DNA of 64,000 nucleotides from Imhoffiella fuscus (GTDB lineage: Bacteria > Pseudomonadota > Gammaproteobacteria > Chromatiales > Chromatiaceae), in assembly GCF_042682685.1 (NCBI RefSeq), contig NZ_JBHUHX010000015.1, positions 62,001 through 126,000 of the forward strand, read 5' to 3'. The stretch's first letter is position 1; each line of letters starts with the position of its first letter. The position numbers and the translations under genes are program-made. Shown here one piece after another: positions 25,281 through 34,557 of this stretch. The notes beneath the pieces were generated by a model that saw only the letters and a program-made list of their open reading frames with translations, did no database searches and was not told the DNA's origin.

Positions 25281-26666
25281 ATGCTGCAACCGCTCAAAGT
25301 CCTCGAGCAACTCAAGGCTCGTCTACGCGAGACCGTCGCTTCGCTTCCGCTCGATCGAGACGGGGGGTACGCCTCGATCATCCTCGAACTTCCCCACGGT
25401 CTGACCCACGCACCCGACATCGCCGGTCCTCGATTCCTGTTCGCGCACAGCCATCGCGGCGACCTGCGCGCCGGCTATGGCATCGCCGGGGAATGGCGCG
25501 CCGAGGGGCCGAAGCGGCTCGACATCCTCCGGGCGAAGGCACGCGCGGTGGCGGCCAATTGGCAGCACGTCGACCCCGATGAAACAGGATTCTCAGGGTT
25601 CGGCATGCTCGGTCTCGCCGCATCCCCGAACCCATCCCGGTCGGAAGAGAGCGATCTTCCGAACGCCATTTTCTGGCTGCCCGAGCTGGCGCTCATCTCC
25701 CACGCCGGACAGGCGGCCCTGGTGCTCACCACCTCGCTGCCGTCGACGCTCGACGCGCTGCTGACCCGCTGGGAGCCACTGCTCGACAGCGTGGTGCCGC
25801 TGCTCGACGTCCCGGCCCAGGACCCGCTCACCCAGGCCCATCTGGACCCAGGCGACAGCACGCCGGACCAGGACGACTGGCGCGAATTGGTACTGACCGC
25901 GCTCGACGAGATCGACCAGAATCGCTTCGAAAAGGTCGTGCTCTGGCGCCGCCTGCGGCTGCGGGGACACCGACGTTTCGACCTGACCCGGCTGAACGCC
26001 GCGTTGGCCTATCTCTTCCCCTCCTGCCAGGTGGTGAACATCCGTCTGCATGGGGCCAGCTTCGTCGCCGCCACACCCGAGCGTCTATTCACCCAGCGCC
26101 GCGACCGGGTCGAGGCCGACGCCCTCGCCGGCACCGCCTGCCGCGCCGAGGATGCCGATCTGGACGCCGAGATCACCCGCGACCTGCAGCACTGCGAAAA
26201 GAATCTGCGCGAACAGCGCGTGGTCGCCGACGCCGTCGCCGAGGCGCTCACCCATTGCTGCAGCCACGTGGAACCGCCCGACGGCCCGCGCATCATGCAG
26301 CTCAACAATGCCCAGCATCTCTGGAGCATCATCCGTGGCCGGCTGAATCCGGGCGTCGACGTCTTCCGTCTCACCGATCTGCTGCACCCGACACCGGCGA
26401 CCAACGGTCAGCCGCGACAGCAGGCGCACGATTGGCTGCGCGAGCACGAACCGCTCGAACGCGGCTGGTACACGGGCACGGCCGGCATCGTGGAGCCGGA
26501 CCTGACCGGCGAGCTCTGGGTGCTGCTGCGCTGCGCCCGCATCGACGACCGCGTGGCCGATCTGTTCGCCGGCGCCGGGATCGTCGCCGGCTCCGACCCC
26601 ATGGCCGAATGGCAGGAAACGGGTCACAAGCTCGCGGCCATATCCACCGCGCTCCAGTTCGCCTGA
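25281..26666 (+). CDS. menF: Isochorismate synthase MenF
   Basis: The 461-residue enzyme converts chorismate to isochorismate, the committed step of menaquinone synthesis. The C-terminal chorismate-binding domain shows the family pattern: FEKVVLWRRLRL, FVAATPERLF, LAGTACRAE, and the closing YTGTAGIVEPD with AGAGIVAGSDP. Length suits MenF/EntC (about 400-460). It opens the run menF-menD-menB-menA-menC, and menD starts 7 bp after its stop. Because menD follows, MenF is preferred over siderophore EntC or salicylate synthases. The ATG lacks an obvious ribosome-binding site. Confidence 0.95.
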   Translation: MLQPLKVLEQLKARLRETVASLPLDRDGGYASIILELPHGLTHAPDIAGPRFLFAHSHRGDLRAGYGIAGEWRAEGPKRLDILRAKARAVAANWQHVDPDETGFSGFGMLGLAASPNPSRSEESDLPNAIFWLPELALISHAGQAALVLTTSLPSTLDALLTRWEPLLDSVVPLLDVPAQDPLTQAHLDPGDSTPDQDDWRELVLTALDEIDQNRFEKVVLWRRLRLRGHRRFDLTRLNAALAYLFPSCQVVNIRLHGASFVAATPERLFTQRRDRVEADALAGTACRAEDADLDAEITRDLQHCEKNLREQRVVADAVAEALTHCCSHVEPPDGPRIMQLNNAQHLWSIIRGRLNPGVDVFRLTDLLHPTPATNGQPRQQAHDWLREHEPLERGWYTGTAGIVEPDLTGELWVLLRCARIDDRVADLFAGAGIVAGSDPMAEWQETGHKLAAISTALQFA

Positions 26667-26673
26667 GTCCCGC

Positions 26674-28386
26674 ATGACAGAAACAGCGGATCTTGGCTGC
26701 CGCAATCTGCGCTGGGCTTTGTCCCTGCTCGACGGACTGGCGGACGGCGGCATGCGCCGCCTTGTCCTCTCGCCCGGATCGCGCTCGACCCCATTGATTC
26801 TAGCCGGGCAGCGCCATCCGGCATTGGAACTCACCCCCATCCTCGACGAGCGCAGCGCGGCCTTCTACGCGCTGGGCCTGGCGCGCGCCTCGGGCCGTCC
26901 AGTCGGACTGGTCTGCACCTCCGGCAGTGCGCCCGGTCACTGGATGCCAGCGGTCATGGAGGCCTCCCAGTCCGAGATCCCGCTGATCCTGCTCTCGGCC
27001 GACCGCCCACCCGAGCTGCGCGGATGGGGCGCCAACCAGACGCTCGACCAGAGCCGTTTGTTCGACGGTTTCGTGCGCGCGTTCCACGATCCTGGCCCGG
27101 CCGAGGAAGGACCAGCCGCGCTCAAGATGATCCGCGCGCTCGGCGCCCGCGCCGCTGCCGTGAGCCAGGGCAGCTGGCCTGGACCCGTGCATCTCAACCT
27201 GCCGTTTCGCGAGCCACTGGTCCCGCACGTGGGCTGCGAGCCCCAGCGACTGGCGATCCCGGCCTGCCCCTCTCCATGCAAGGAGCCGGAATCGGATATT
27301 CCAATCCCCACGTCCGTTCGGGATCTGGCATCGCATCTGAGCGGACGCGGACTCATCTGCTGCGGACCGGGCATCTGGTCGCCCCAGTCGGCCGAGGCGC
27401 TCTGGCGCTGCGCCGAGCGGCTCAGCGTCCCGGTGCTCTGCGACCCTCTCTCGGGGCTGCGCTTCGGTCCAGGCCCAGAGCACCGCATCGCCCGTTACGA
27501 CAGCCTGCTGCGCGACCCGACGACCGCCGAGACCTTGAGGCCGAACTGGGTGCTGAGGTTCGGACGCGTCCCCGTCTCCAAGACGCTGCTGACCTGGCTG
27601 ACCGATCTTCCGACCTATCTGGTCGACCCTGGGGCCGGATGGAGCGACCCCAATCACGACGTCAAAATGCGTATCCATACCGATCCGGGCGCCGTCTGCC
27701 GCTGGATCGCCGACTCGGATCATCCAGCTGCCGACAACGGCTGGCTAGCGAGCTGGATCCGAGAGGAAAGCGATCTCGACGCCTTGATCGACGCCTATCT
27801 GTCCGAGTCGCCCTGGTGCGAGGCCCAGTTGATTCGCGATCTGCTGGAACATCTGCCGGCCGGAGAGGGCCTGCTGTGCGCCAATTCGATGCCGATCCGC
27901 CAAATCGACACCTGGTCGGGCACCCGCGCCGAGCCTCTGCACCTGTTCGGCAATCGCGGCGCCAGCGGGATCGACGGCCAGACCTCGACGCTCGCCGGTC
28001 TCAACGCCGGAGGCGTTCCGACCACCGCCCTGCTGGGCGATCTCTCCTTCCTCCACGACCTGAGCGGACTGGCGCTGCTGCAAGGACTCGACCGCCCCTG
28101 CATCCTCATCAATAATGGCGGCGGCCGTATCTTCGACTACCTGCCCCAGCACGGGCTCCCCGACTTCGAGCGCCTCTGGCGCACGCCGGTCGATGTCGAT
28201 CTGGCGTCACTGAGCCGATCCTTCGGCATCGTCCATCGGACGGTCGATGACGCAGCGGGCTTCCGCCAAGCGCTGACCCAGTCCCTGACCGATGGCGAAG
28301 GCAACGCCGGGGTCATCGAAGTGCGGCTCGACGGCGACCTCAGCCGACGCATCCACCGCGACTTCTGGTCGCGTCTCGCCGGCTGA
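26674..28386 (+). CDS. menD: 2-succinyl-5-enolpyruvyl-6-hydroxy-3-cyclohexene-1-carboxylate synthase MenD
   Basis: The 570-residue thiamine-diphosphate enzyme joins isochorismate and 2-oxoglutarate to make SEPHCHC. Signature stretches are LVLSPGSRSTPLILA near the N-terminus, LDERSAAFYALGLA with the ThDP-activating Glu, RPPELRGWGANQTLDQ, and the C-terminal GDLSFLHDLSGL plus NNGGGRIFDYLPQ that bind the Mg-ThDP diphosphate. The length agrees with MenD of Enterobacteria (about 556). It follows menF by 7 bp. Confidence 0.97.
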   Translation: MTETADLGCRNLRWALSLLDGLADGGMRRLVLSPGSRSTPLILAGQRHPALELTPILDERSAAFYALGLARASGRPVGLVCTSGSAPGHWMPAVMEASQSEIPLILLSADRPPELRGWGANQTLDQSRLFDGFVRAFHDPGPAEEGPAALKMIRALGARAAAVSQGSWPGPVHLNLPFREPLVPHVGCEPQRLAIPACPSPCKEPESDIPIPTSVRDLASHLSGRGLICCGPGIWSPQSAEALWRCAERLSVPVLCDPLSGLRFGPGPEHRIARYDSLLRDPTTAETLRPNWVLRFGRVPVSKTLLTWLTDLPTYLVDPGAGWSDPNHDVKMRIHTDPGAVCRWIADSDHPAADNGWLASWIREESDLDALIDAYLSESPWCEAQLIRDLLEHLPAGEGLLCANSMPIRQIDTWSGTRAEPLHLFGNRGASGIDGQTSTLAGLNAGGVPTTALLGDLSFLHDLSGLALLQGLDRPCILINNGGGRIFDYLPQHGLPDFERLWRTPVDVDLASLSRSFGIVHRTVDDAAGFRQALTQSLTDGEGNAGVIEVRLDGDLSRRIHRDFWSRLAG

Positions 28387-28459
28387 CGACACAGAACATC
28401 AAACAGGCGAGCGTTTAAGAACGCCCGCACTCGGCTTCACCAATCGACGAGGTTTTTCG

Positions 28460-29335
28460 GTGGAATCAGATCAGATGCAGCGAACCGGGGATCAGGCTGG
28501 CTCGGAGCTTGCCCCCATTCAGTGGGAAAGCCACCCGGATTGCAGCTACGAGGACATCCTCTACCATCGGGCGGAACACATCGCCAAGATCACCATCAAC
28601 CGTCCCGAGGTGCGCAACGCCTTTCGCCCCCAGACGGTGCGCGAGCTGATCGATGCCTTCCATCGGGCGCACATGGACCCGGAGATCGGGGTCATCGTCC
28701 TGACCGGTGCCGGCGATCTGGCCTTCTGCTCGGGCGGCGACCAACGTATCCGAGGCCATGAGGGCTACAAGGACGAGGCCGGGGTCGAACATCTCAACGT
28801 CCTGGAGCTGCAGCGCCAGATCCGCACGCTGCCCAAGCCGGTGGTCGCCATGGTCGCGGGCTATGCGATCGGTGGCGGTCATGTGCTGCATCTCATCTGC
28901 GACCTGAGCATCGCCGCCGACAACGCCCGTTTCGGTCAGACCGGCCCCAAGGTCGGCAGCTTCGACGGCGGATTCGGCGCCGGACTCATGGCCCGCACCG
29001 TGGGGCTCAAGAAGGCCAAGGAGATCTGGTTCCTGTGTCGTCAGTACGACGCCCAGGAGGCGCTCGACATGGGCCTGGTCAACACCGTCGTCCCGCTGGC
29101 GGAACTGGAGGCGGTCACGGTCGACTGGTGCCGCCAGATGAACCGACTCTCGCCGTCCGCGCTACGCATCCTCAAGGCCTCCTTCAACGCCGATACCGAC
29201 GGACTCGCCGGCATCCAGGAGCTGGCTGGGAACGCCACCGCGCTCTTCTACACCACCGCCGAAGGACAGGAAGGTCGCAACGCCTTCCTCGAAAAGCGCC
29301 CGCCAGATTTCGGCAAGTTCCCGAGACGTCCCTGA
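28460..29335 (+). CDS. menB: 1,4-dihydroxy-2-naphthoyl-CoA synthase MenB
   Basis: This crotonase-fold enzyme (291 residues) cyclises succinylbenzoyl-CoA. Conserved motifs are HIAKITINRPEVRNAFRPQT, the CoA oxyanion-hole FCSGGDQRIRG, AGYAIGGGHVL, and QTGPKVGSFDGGFGA with the active-site Asp; the closing KRPPDFGKFPR is typical of MenB. The GTG at 28460 follows GAGG with 7 bases between, whereas the ATG at 28475 has a weaker site; both are possible and differ by five residues. Some 70 bp separate it from menD. It is the third gene of the men run and is followed by an inverted repeat before menA. Confidence 0.95.
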   Translation: MESDQMQRTGDQAGSELAPIQWESHPDCSYEDILYHRAEHIAKITINRPEVRNAFRPQTVRELIDAFHRAHMDPEIGVIVLTGAGDLAFCSGGDQRIRGHEGYKDEAGVEHLNVLELQRQIRTLPKPVVAMVAGYAIGGGHVLHLICDLSIAADNARFGQTGPKVGSFDGGFGAGLMARTVGLKKAKEIWFLCRQYDAQEALDMGLVNTVVPLAELEAVTVDWCRQMNRLSPSALRILKASFNADTDGLAGIQELAGNATALFYTTAEGQEGRNAFLEKRPPDFGKFPRRP

Positions 29336-29346
29336 AGAGAGACCGA

Positions 29347-29474
29347 TTAACCGCAAGGGCGCGAAGGACGCAAAGAATAGAATGAGACATCCTCCACTCG
29401 GCGATCCCAGGAATGACCGCCCGGAACCTTGAAACCGGATCTCTCCTTCGTGCCCTTTGCGCCTTTGCGGTTCA
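29347..29474. repeat. Imperfect inverted repeat of the AACCGCAAAGGCGCAAAGG type between menB and menA
   Basis: About 30 bases at 29347-29376 (starting TTAACCGCAAGGGCGCGAAG) are nearly complementary to 29444-29474 (ending CCTTTGCGCCTTTGCGG), with roughly 67 bases between. Most mismatches are transitions that still allow G-U pairs in RNA. This word family occurs as a dispersed intergenic repeat in many proteobacterial genomes. It could form a long stem within the men transcript. Confidence 0.7.
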
Positions 29475-29498
29475 AACCAACATTCCACCCGACGCATC

Positions 29499-30419
29499 AT
29501 GACCAATACCCAAGAGGCCAGCCTGCCTGACCAACACCAGCACATGCCGCCGCTGCTGACCCGCTGGATCGCGGCGGCACGCCCCAAGACGCTGCCGCTG
29601 ACGGTGACCCCGGTCGTCGCAGGCATCGCGCTCGCGGTCGCAGAGACCGGATCCCTGTCCCTCTGGATTGCACTCTGCACCCTGCTGGGCGCGGTGGCGA
29701 TCCAAATCGGGACCAACCTCTACAACGACGCCTCCGATTTCGAGCGTGGAACCGACACCGAGGAACGGCTCGGTCCCCCGCGCGCCACCGCACAGGGCTG
29801 GTTCACCGCCCGCCAGGTGAAGATGGCGGCGCATCTGATGTTCGCCCTCGCTTTTCTGATCGGACTCGTCCTGCTGATGCACGGCGGCTGGCCGATTCTC
29901 GCGGTCGGACTCGCCTCGCTCGCCGCCGGCTATGCCTATACCGGCGGACCGCGCCCCATCGCCTATGGGCCCTATGGCGAACTCTTCGTGCTCGTCTTCT
30001 TCGGCATGGCGGCCGTCGGCGGTACCTATTATCTGCAGACGCTCGATTTCGGCTGGATGCCGCTGCTTGCCGGGTTCGCGCTGGGCCTGCCGGCGGCGGC
30101 CGTGCTGACGGTCAACAACTATCGCGACCTGGACACCGACCGCGCCGCCGGGCGCCGCACACTCTGTCACTATCTCGACCGTCCAGGCGCCCGTCTGCTC
30201 TATACGGCGCTCCTTCTGCTGCCGGTTCCCATCCTCATGGAAGCCGGGCTGCCCGGGGCCGGCTGGCCGCTGCTCGCGGCGCTGCCGCTGGCTATCGTTC
30301 TGAGCACCCGGCTCTTCCGTGGCGCGAGCGGTGAGGCGCTGAACGTCCAACTCGCACAGACGGCCCTCTACCAGGCCGCGCTGGTCGTGCTCATGATCAT
30401 CGGGTTTCTGATCGCTTGA
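29499..30419 (+). CDS. menA: 1,4-dihydroxy-2-naphthoate polyprenyltransferase MenA
   Basis: A 306-residue integral membrane UbiA-family prenyltransferase that attaches the isoprenoid chain to 1,4-dihydroxy-2-naphthoate, giving demethylmenaquinone. It opens with WIAAARPKTLPLTVTPVV, typical of MenA. The two Asp-rich prenyl-diphosphate/Mg motifs are NLYNDASDFERGTD and NNYRDLDTDRAAGRRTL, and eight or nine hydrophobic helices follow. ATG 29499 is taken because the codons before it come from the repeat. Its stop overlaps the menC start by 4 bases. Confidence 0.96.
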   Translation: MTNTQEASLPDQHQHMPPLLTRWIAAARPKTLPLTVTPVVAGIALAVAETGSLSLWIALCTLLGAVAIQIGTNLYNDASDFERGTDTEERLGPPRATAQGWFTARQVKMAAHLMFALAFLIGLVLLMHGGWPILAVGLASLAAGYAYTGGPRPIAYGPYGELFVLVFFGMAAVGGTYYLQTLDFGWMPLLAGFALGLPAAAVLTVNNYRDLDTDRAAGRRTLCHYLDRPGARLLYTALLLLPVPILMEAGLPGAGWPLLAALPLAIVLSTRLFRGASGEALNVQLAQTALYQAALVVLMIIGFLIA

Positions 30420-31465
30420 TCGACAGGGTCCAGATCCAGGCCTACGACCTGCCGCTGCGCCAACCCTGGTCGAGCGCCAAGGGCGGATTCGATCGGCGTC
30501 GCGGCTGGTTGGTTCGTCTGGAGTCCGAGGGGCTCGTCGGTTTCGGCGACTGCGCGCCCTTGCCGGCCGCCGGCACCGAGACCCAGGAGGCGGCCTCCAG
30601 CATCCTCGACCGCATCGGAGCGACGGTATCAGGCGATTCGACCGACAGGCTTCTGGAACGGTTCGAGGTCGATCTGGCCAGCGCGCCGGCGACCCGATTC
30701 GCCCTCGATTGCGCGCTCGCCGACCTGGCGAGCCAGCGTGCAGGGATTCCTCTCGGACAGCATCTCTCCCCACCCTCGGCCGACCGGGTCGCGGTCAACG
30801 CCATGCTGGGGCCTATCGATAGGGTCACGCCGGCGGACCTCGTCGGCGCCGCCGAGCACGGCTTCCAGGTCATCAAGCTCAAGGTCGGGCTGGGCCAGCT
30901 GGACGAGGAGATTGCCCGTCTGTGCGAATACGCCCGTCAGATTCCCCCCGGAATCCGTCTGCGGCTCGACGCCAACGGGGCCTGGACCCGGACGGAGGCC
31001 GAGCGAATGCTGGATGCACTGATCGGGCTCCCGATCGAGTCGATAGAGGAGCCGCTGCACGACCCGACGCCCGAAGCGCTCGCGGCGCTCCAGACACGCG
31101 TTCCCTTCCCGCTGGCGCGCGACGAATCCATCCAGGGTCTGGGTCACGACCTGGATCCAACCGCGCTCGGGGTACGACGCATCGTCATCAAACCGGCCGC
31201 GCTCGGCGGATTGACCCGCACCCTGTCGCTCGCACGCCGGGCCGAGGCGGCCCACATCGAGGTCGTCGTCACCAGCCTGGTCGAGAGCGCCGCCGGACTC
31301 TGGCCCACCGTCCAGCTCGCCGCCGCTATCGGCAACAGCCTCCCGCATGGGCTCGCGACGGCAAACTGGCTGGCGGAGGATCTGGGCACGCCACCGAGCG
31401 CGAAGGGCGGCTGGATCCATCTGCCCGCGACACCCGGATCCGGATTCAGACCGAGCGTCCCATGA
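30416..31465 (+). CDS. menC: o-Succinylbenzoate synthase MenC
   Basis: A 349-residue enolase-superfamily enzyme that dehydrates SHCHC to o-succinylbenzoate. Visible catalytic elements are the KxK pair Lys154/Lys156 in IKLKVG, Mg ligands in RLDANGAW, SIEEPL and ARDESI, and a second catalytic Lys in IVIKPAALGG. The start is a TTG overlapping the menA stop (TTGA), pointing to translational coupling; no in-frame ATG gives a full N-terminal domain. Its stop in turn overlaps the start of the next gene (ATGA). No menE (OSB-CoA ligase) follows, so it must be elsewhere. Confidence 0.93.
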   Translation: MIDRVQIQAYDLPLRQPWSSAKGGFDRRRGWLVRLESEGLVGFGDCAPLPAAGTETQEAASSILDRIGATVSGDSTDRLLERFEVDLASAPATRFALDCALADLASQRAGIPLGQHLSPPSADRVAVNAMLGPIDRVTPADLVGAAEHGFQVIKLKVGLGQLDEEIARLCEYARQIPPGIRLRLDANGAWTRTEAERMLDALIGLPIESIEEPLHDPTPEALAALQTRVPFPLARDESIQGLGHDLDPTALGVRRIVIKPAALGGLTRTLSLARRAEAAHIEVVVTSLVESAAGLWPTVQLAAAIGNSLPHGLATANWLAEDLGTPPSAKGGWIHLPATPGSGFRPSVP

Positions 31466-33042
31466 CCCCGCCGCTCGATCCCGCACTCTGGCCCAGCCTG
31501 CGGCTGGCGCTCCATATCTTCTTTTTCATGGCGGTCTTCTTTCTGCTCAAACAGCTGTTCGAGCTGCGCGACCAGGCCCAACTGCGCCATCTCGCCAAAC
31601 CCAAGGGCGCCTTTCGCGTGCCTATGCTGATCCTGACCCTGCTGTTCGGTGGACTGCTTCTCTACCAGGCCAGCTGGCAACTGACCGGCATGCTGCGGCC
31701 CCAGTTCATCGCCTTCATGCAACTGCACGACCGGCGCGAATTCAATCCAGCCCATTGGATCCAGCGCGGCCGCATCCTCGACCGCAACGGCGAGGTGCTG
31801 GCCTACAGCGAGGAGATCCAGGGCAAGGTCTATCGGCTCTATCCGGACGGACCGGTCTTCTCGCCGGTGGTCGGATACAGCCAGCCCAGATTCGGGGCAA
31901 CCGGTATGGAGGCGGTGGCGACGGTCCATCTCAACGGCGGTGCGCCGGCCGATCTGAGCGGCTGGGGCGAGCTGGGACGTCAGATCGTCGGGGGCGTCCA
32001 GCGTCCGCGCGGCCAGGACCTGCGCCTGACGCTGGACGCCGAACTGCAACGCATGGCCGTCGAGCGCATCGGTCAGCGGCGCGGCGCGGTCGTCCTCATG
32101 AATCCGAACAACGGGGACATCCTGGTCCTGGCCAGCGTGCCCTCCTACGACCCAAACCGCATCTCGTCCGAGCTATTCCTGAACCAGGATCCGAGCGCCC
32201 CCTTGCTCAATCGCGCCACCCAGGGACTCTATCCGCCGGGATCCACCTTCAAGATCGCGGTCGCCGCCATGGCGCTGGAGCGGGGATTCAACGACACCAT
32301 CGACTGTCCGGCGGATGGTTACACCACCTCGTCGCGCTATCCCAAGATTCGCGATCACGAGTATTACAACGCCCAAAAGCACGGATCGATCTGGAGAGGA
32401 CATGGCCGCATCGACATGACCCATGCCCTGGCGCGCTCGTCCAATGTCTTCTTCGCCAAGCTCGGCGTGCTAGAAGGACACGAGGATTTTCGCAGCTTCG
32501 GCAAACGCACCCTCATGGATCGCCAAATCACACTGCATCAGACGCCTTACGGGAGCTATCGAATGCGCACCGGCCAGATGCCGCGACTCTCGCCCAAGGA
32601 CCGCTACGGGCTGGCCCAACTGGCGATCGGACAGGGCGCGCTCCTGGTGACACCGGCGTACATGGCACTGCTGACGGCCGCCATCGCCGACCAAGGAGTC
32701 GCGGCCAGACCACGCCTCATCGACAAGGACCCGCCTCAGGCACTGGCGCGTTTCATGAGCAAGGACACCGCCGACCGGCTCGGGGCCATGATGCGCACCG
32801 TGGTCACCGAGGGTACGGCACGCAGCATCGATGATCCGAACCTCGCGATCGCCGGTAAGACTGGCACGGCCCAGAACCCGCAGGGCGACTCGCACAGCTG
32901 GTTCGTCGGATTCGCGCCGACCCAACGGCCGACGCTCGCAATCGCGGTTCTGGTCGAAGGCGCCGGCTACGGCTCGGCCGTCGCCGCCCCCATTGCGCAC
33001 GATCTGCTGTTGGCGGCTCGCGCCAAACAGGGGTTGCACTAA
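31462..33042 (+). CDS. Penicillin-binding transpeptidase (PbpA/FtsI-like) with two N-terminal hydrophobic segments
   Basis: A 526-residue peptidoglycan transpeptidase. Catalytic motifs are Ser261-T-F-Lys264 (GSTFKIA), SSN in ARSSNVFF, and Lys466-TG in AGKTGTAQNP. Before the transpeptidase domain only a short linker (RGRILDRNGEVLA) replaces the large dimerisation domain of standard PBP2. Two hydrophobic helices lie at about 12-32 and 53-75, whereas most class B PBPs have one. The gene overlaps menC by 4 bp and is followed 5 bp later by a RodA/FtsW gene, the usual partner in a glycosyltransferase/transpeptidase pair. Its job is probably cell-wall elongation or a specialised cell-wall process. 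Confidence 0.9.
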   Translation: MTPPLDPALWPSLRLALHIFFFMAVFFLLKQLFELRDQAQLRHLAKPKGAFRVPMLILTLLFGGLLLYQASWQLTGMLRPQFIAFMQLHDRREFNPAHWIQRGRILDRNGEVLAYSEEIQGKVYRLYPDGPVFSPVVGYSQPRFGATGMEAVATVHLNGGAPADLSGWGELGRQIVGGVQRPRGQDLRLTLDAELQRMAVERIGQRRGAVVLMNPNNGDILVLASVPSYDPNRISSELFLNQDPSAPLLNRATQGLYPPGSTFKIAVAAMALERGFNDTIDCPADGYTTSSRYPKIRDHEYYNAQKHGSIWRGHGRIDMTHALARSSNVFFAKLGVLEGHEDFRSFGKRTLMDRQITLHQTPYGSYRMRTGQMPRLSPKDRYGLAQLAIGQGALLVTPAYMALLTAAIADQGVAARPRLIDKDPPQALARFMSKDTADRLGAMMRTVVTEGTARSIDDPNLAIAGKTGTAQNPQGDSHSWFVGFAPTQRPTLAIAVLVEGAGYGSAVAAPIAHDLLLAARAKQGLH

Positions 33043-33047
33043 CCGAG

Positions 33048-34469
33048 ATGCAATCGAACCATCCTTCTCGACCGACAATGCCCGCATTGATCGACGCCTG
33101 GCTCGCGCGTTGGCCGGAGCGTCAAATCCTGATCTGGAGCGCACTCACGATCGGACTCGGGTTTCTGATGGTCATCGGCTCCGGATACGCCGACGGACAT
33201 CCACCGGACGCGCACGCACTGCTGCCGCTGGGCATCTACGCCCTATCGCTCACGATCATGCATCTGACCCTGGTCCTGGCCCGCTTCCAGGGTGATCAGA
33301 TCCTCGTCGGCACCCTGGCCTTCTTGGCCGGCTTCGGCCTGCTGGCCCAGTACCGCATGGGCGGCATCCAATTCGACGATCTCGCCAGGCCGGATCTCTA
33401 TCTGCTCCCCGGCGGGATCCTGCTGATGCTGGCCCTGTGTCTCACGCTGATGCGGGGCCGATACGAGCGGCTCGCCGATTGGATGTGGATCTGGGCCGGG
33501 GTGTCACTGGCGCTGGTCGCGGTGCTGCTGGTCTTCGGACATCGCTACCGGGGCGCCGTCTACGGGGCCGGACTCGTCACGCCGACCGAACTGCTGAAGG
33601 TGACCGTGGTGCTCTTCCTGGCCGCCTTCATCGAGCGCCACGGAAAACGTCTGGGCAACTGGGGCCGAACCTCCATCCCCCGACCACCGCTGCGCGCCCT
33701 ACTGCCCCTGGCACTGTTCTGGATCCTGCTCGCCGGTCTGCTCCTGCTGCAACGCGACCTGGGCCTCTTCATCGTCCTCAGCATGACGCTGCTGCTGATG
33801 CTCTTCGTCGGCACGGGACGGACCGGATACCTGATCCTGGGCGCACTGCTCGCCTCGGCCGCCGGCTATCTCGTCCTGGAGGTCTTCTCGCACGGTCAAC
33901 GACGTGTCGCCGCCTGGCTTTCTCCATTCGAGGATCCCACCGGAAACAGCTGGCAGATCCTGCAAGGTCTCTCAGGCATGTACTCGGGCGGGCTCTGGGG
34001 CGAGGGATTCGGTGAGGGGCATCCCGAATACACCCCGATCGCCCAGTCCGATTTCATCTATGCGGTGATCGGCGAGGAACTCGGCTTCGTCGGCTGCACC
34101 CTGCTCGTGGTCTTCTTCCTGATCTTCTTCAATCGCACGCTCGGAATTGCGGATCAGACCCGGTCCGGTTTCGGCAGACTCGTCTGCGTCGGTTTGACCA
34201 GCGTGCTCGCCATCCAGACCTTCCTGAATCTCGGCGGCGTGACCAAATTCATTCCACTGACGGGCATCACCCTGCCCTTCATCAGTCACGGCGGCAGCAG
34301 CCTGATCACCGGCTTCATCAGTCTCGGTCTGATCCTGGCGATCTCGGAAGGCTCGCCCACGCGTCTTCGACACACCCAATCCAGACCCAAGACGAGCCGT
34401 CGCTCGGCCCCGCGCGAGCCGAACACTCACAAAGGAAAAACGTCGAAAAAGTCGACAAGCAAAGGATAG
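33048..34469 (+). CDS. RodA/FtsW/SpoVE-family peptidoglycan glycosyltransferase
   Basis: A 473-residue polytopic protein (about ten to twelve helices) of the SEDS family, which polymerises lipid II. The family pattern is clear: EVFSHGQRRVAAWLSPFEDP, SDFIYAVIGEELGFVG, and the closing GITLPFISHGGSSL. A basic Lys/Arg-rich tail (about 440-473, ending KTSKKSTSKG) is longer than in standard RodA. An internal ATG at 33078 is an alternative start. It lies 5 bp after its transpeptidase partner. Confidence 0.93.
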   Translation: MQSNHPSRPTMPALIDAWLARWPERQILIWSALTIGLGFLMVIGSGYADGHPPDAHALLPLGIYALSLTIMHLTLVLARFQGDQILVGTLAFLAGFGLLAQYRMGGIQFDDLARPDLYLLPGGILLMLALCLTLMRGRYERLADWMWIWAGVSLALVAVLLVFGHRYRGAVYGAGLVTPTELLKVTVVLFLAAFIERHGKRLGNWGRTSIPRPPLRALLPLALFWILLAGLLLLQRDLGLFIVLSMTLLLMLFVGTGRTGYLILGALLASAAGYLVLEVFSHGQRRVAAWLSPFEDPTGNSWQILQGLSGMYSGGLWGEGFGEGHPEYTPIAQSDFIYAVIGEELGFVGCTLLVVFFLIFFNRTLGIADQTRSGFGRLVCVGLTSVLAIQTFLNLGGVTKFIPLTGITLPFISHGGSSLITGFISLGLILAISEGSPTRLRHTQSRPKTSRRSAPREPNTHKGKTSKKSTSKG

Positions 34470-34557
34470 AGGCCAATTCCCGCCATCGTTGCCTACAATT
34501 CGTCGTGGCAAAAAGAAGACCATAAGACCCGATTGAATCGGCAGGCGCGGGGCAGAC

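Noticed and set aside
29162..29716. A 184-residue minus-strand frame across the menB-menA gap.
   Set aside because: It is antisense to menA and menB and its middle is the translated AACCGCAAAGGCG-type repeat, a known source of false genes.
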